NCBI GenBank assembly: GCA_903921965.1
Contig: CAIXSE010000026.1
Location: 1-5,243, forward strand
From: an uncultured Thermoleophilia bacterium
GTDB lineage: Bacteria > Actinomycetota > Thermoleophilia > UBA2241
Reading direction: 5' to 3'
DNA length: 5,243 nucleotides
Part shown: piece by piece, positions 4,913 to 5,243 of the stretch
Layout: each line of letters opens with the position of its first letter
Position numbering within the stretch: the stretch's first letter is position 1
Made by a program: the position numbers and the translations under genes
Notes under the pieces: generated by a model
The model's database searches: none
Seen by the model: the letters and a program-made list of their open reading frames with translations, nothing else
What the model was told of the DNA's origin: nothing

Positions 4913-5243
4913 AGCAGCCCCGCGATCTGCGCCACCACACCGCCCACGAGGAACGCCAGGCCGATGCTGCCGAGCCAGGCGAAGGCGGTGAACGCCTTGC
5001 CGCGCTCCTTCATGATCACGAGCACGGAGGCGATGCACGGCACGAACAGGGTGATGGTCACGAGCGCGACGAGGATCTGCGCGCTCGTCAGGTGAAGACT
5101 GTAGAGGCCGGCGGCGCCGACGTCGCGCCGCACGAAGCCCATCACGAAAGCGTTCGACGCCTGCGCCGGAAGGTGCAGCCACCACACCGTGAGCGGTGTG
5201 AGGGCGCCCTGCAGCCAGGCCAGCGCGCCGGTGAGGTTGAGCA
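4909..5243 (-). CDS. feoB: Ferrous iron transport protein B, C-terminal part (5' partial)
   Basis: The frame is open to the window edge; 110 C-terminal residues are visible and the stop is at 4911-4909. The GTG at 5187 is internal, because family sequence (LNLTGALAWLQGALTPLTVW) continues upstream of it. FeoB hallmarks are NAFVMGFVRRDVGAAGLY, LTSAQILVALVTITLFVPCI and MKERGKAFTAFAWLGSIGLAFLVGG. Two hydrophobic transmembrane helices are seen, the first about LVALVTITLFVPCIASVLVIM and the second about AFAWLGSIGLAFLVGGVVAQIAGLL. FeoB is the inner-membrane Fe(II) importer with an N-terminal G-protein domain, which would lie outside this window; the gate region here includes the conserved PC motif in FVPCIAS. 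The next gene starts inside its stop codon. Whether feoA precedes it cannot be seen. Confidence 0.95.
   Translation of the reverse strand, partial: LNLTGALAWLQGALTPLTVWWLHLPAQASNAFVMGFVRRDVGAAGLYSLHLTSAQILVALVTITLFVPCIASVLVIMKERGKAFTAFAWLGSIGLAFLVGGVVAQIAGLL

Overview
The window is very G+C-rich, with strong third-position G/C bias in its real genes. It looks like a chromosomal segment of a high-G+C Gram-positive bacterium (Actinomycetota). This rests on the composition, on an actinobacterial-style YCII-domain protein, and on a direct-repeat operator upstream of an HtrA-type protease that resembles the mycobacterial MprA site. The class or genus cannot be fixed from the sequence alone. No mobile element, tRNA, rRNA or CRISPR array was seen.

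Layout. Positions 1-684 (+) hold the C-terminal part of a TIGR00300-family (LOR/SDH, AgrE/archaeal-type ornithine cyclodeaminase) enzyme that begins outside the window. Positions 685-1643 hold no intact gene. However, 762-1356 (+) contains four recognisable pieces, in different frames, of a cobalamin-binding radical SAM protein of the RiPP-maturation type: a decayed and internally deleted pseudogene. A strong hairpin at 1551-1584 closes the leftward transcription unit that follows. Positions 1644-2870 (-) encode a membrane-anchored HtrA/DegP-like serine protease with one PDZ domain. About 70 bp upstream of its start is a perfect 8-3-8 direct repeat (2940-2958). Positions 2959-3325 hold no gene.

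The rest is leftward. feoB enters from the right edge (4909-5243, C-terminus only). It is followed, with a 4-base stop/start overlap, by a 69-residue protein with eight cysteines (4703-4912). After 43 bases comes an uncharacterised 167-residue protein (4156-4659). A 157-base spacer with short repeats separates this from a two-gene unit: a YCII/DGPF-domain protein (3687-3998) and, 7 bases on, a TfoX N-terminal-domain protein (3326-3679).

Functional themes are amino-acid catabolism (ornithine to proline), envelope stress proteolysis under probable two-component control, and ferrous iron uptake with a coupled metal-binding-like small protein. The relic shows that the lineage once carried a B12/radical SAM peptide-modification gene here.
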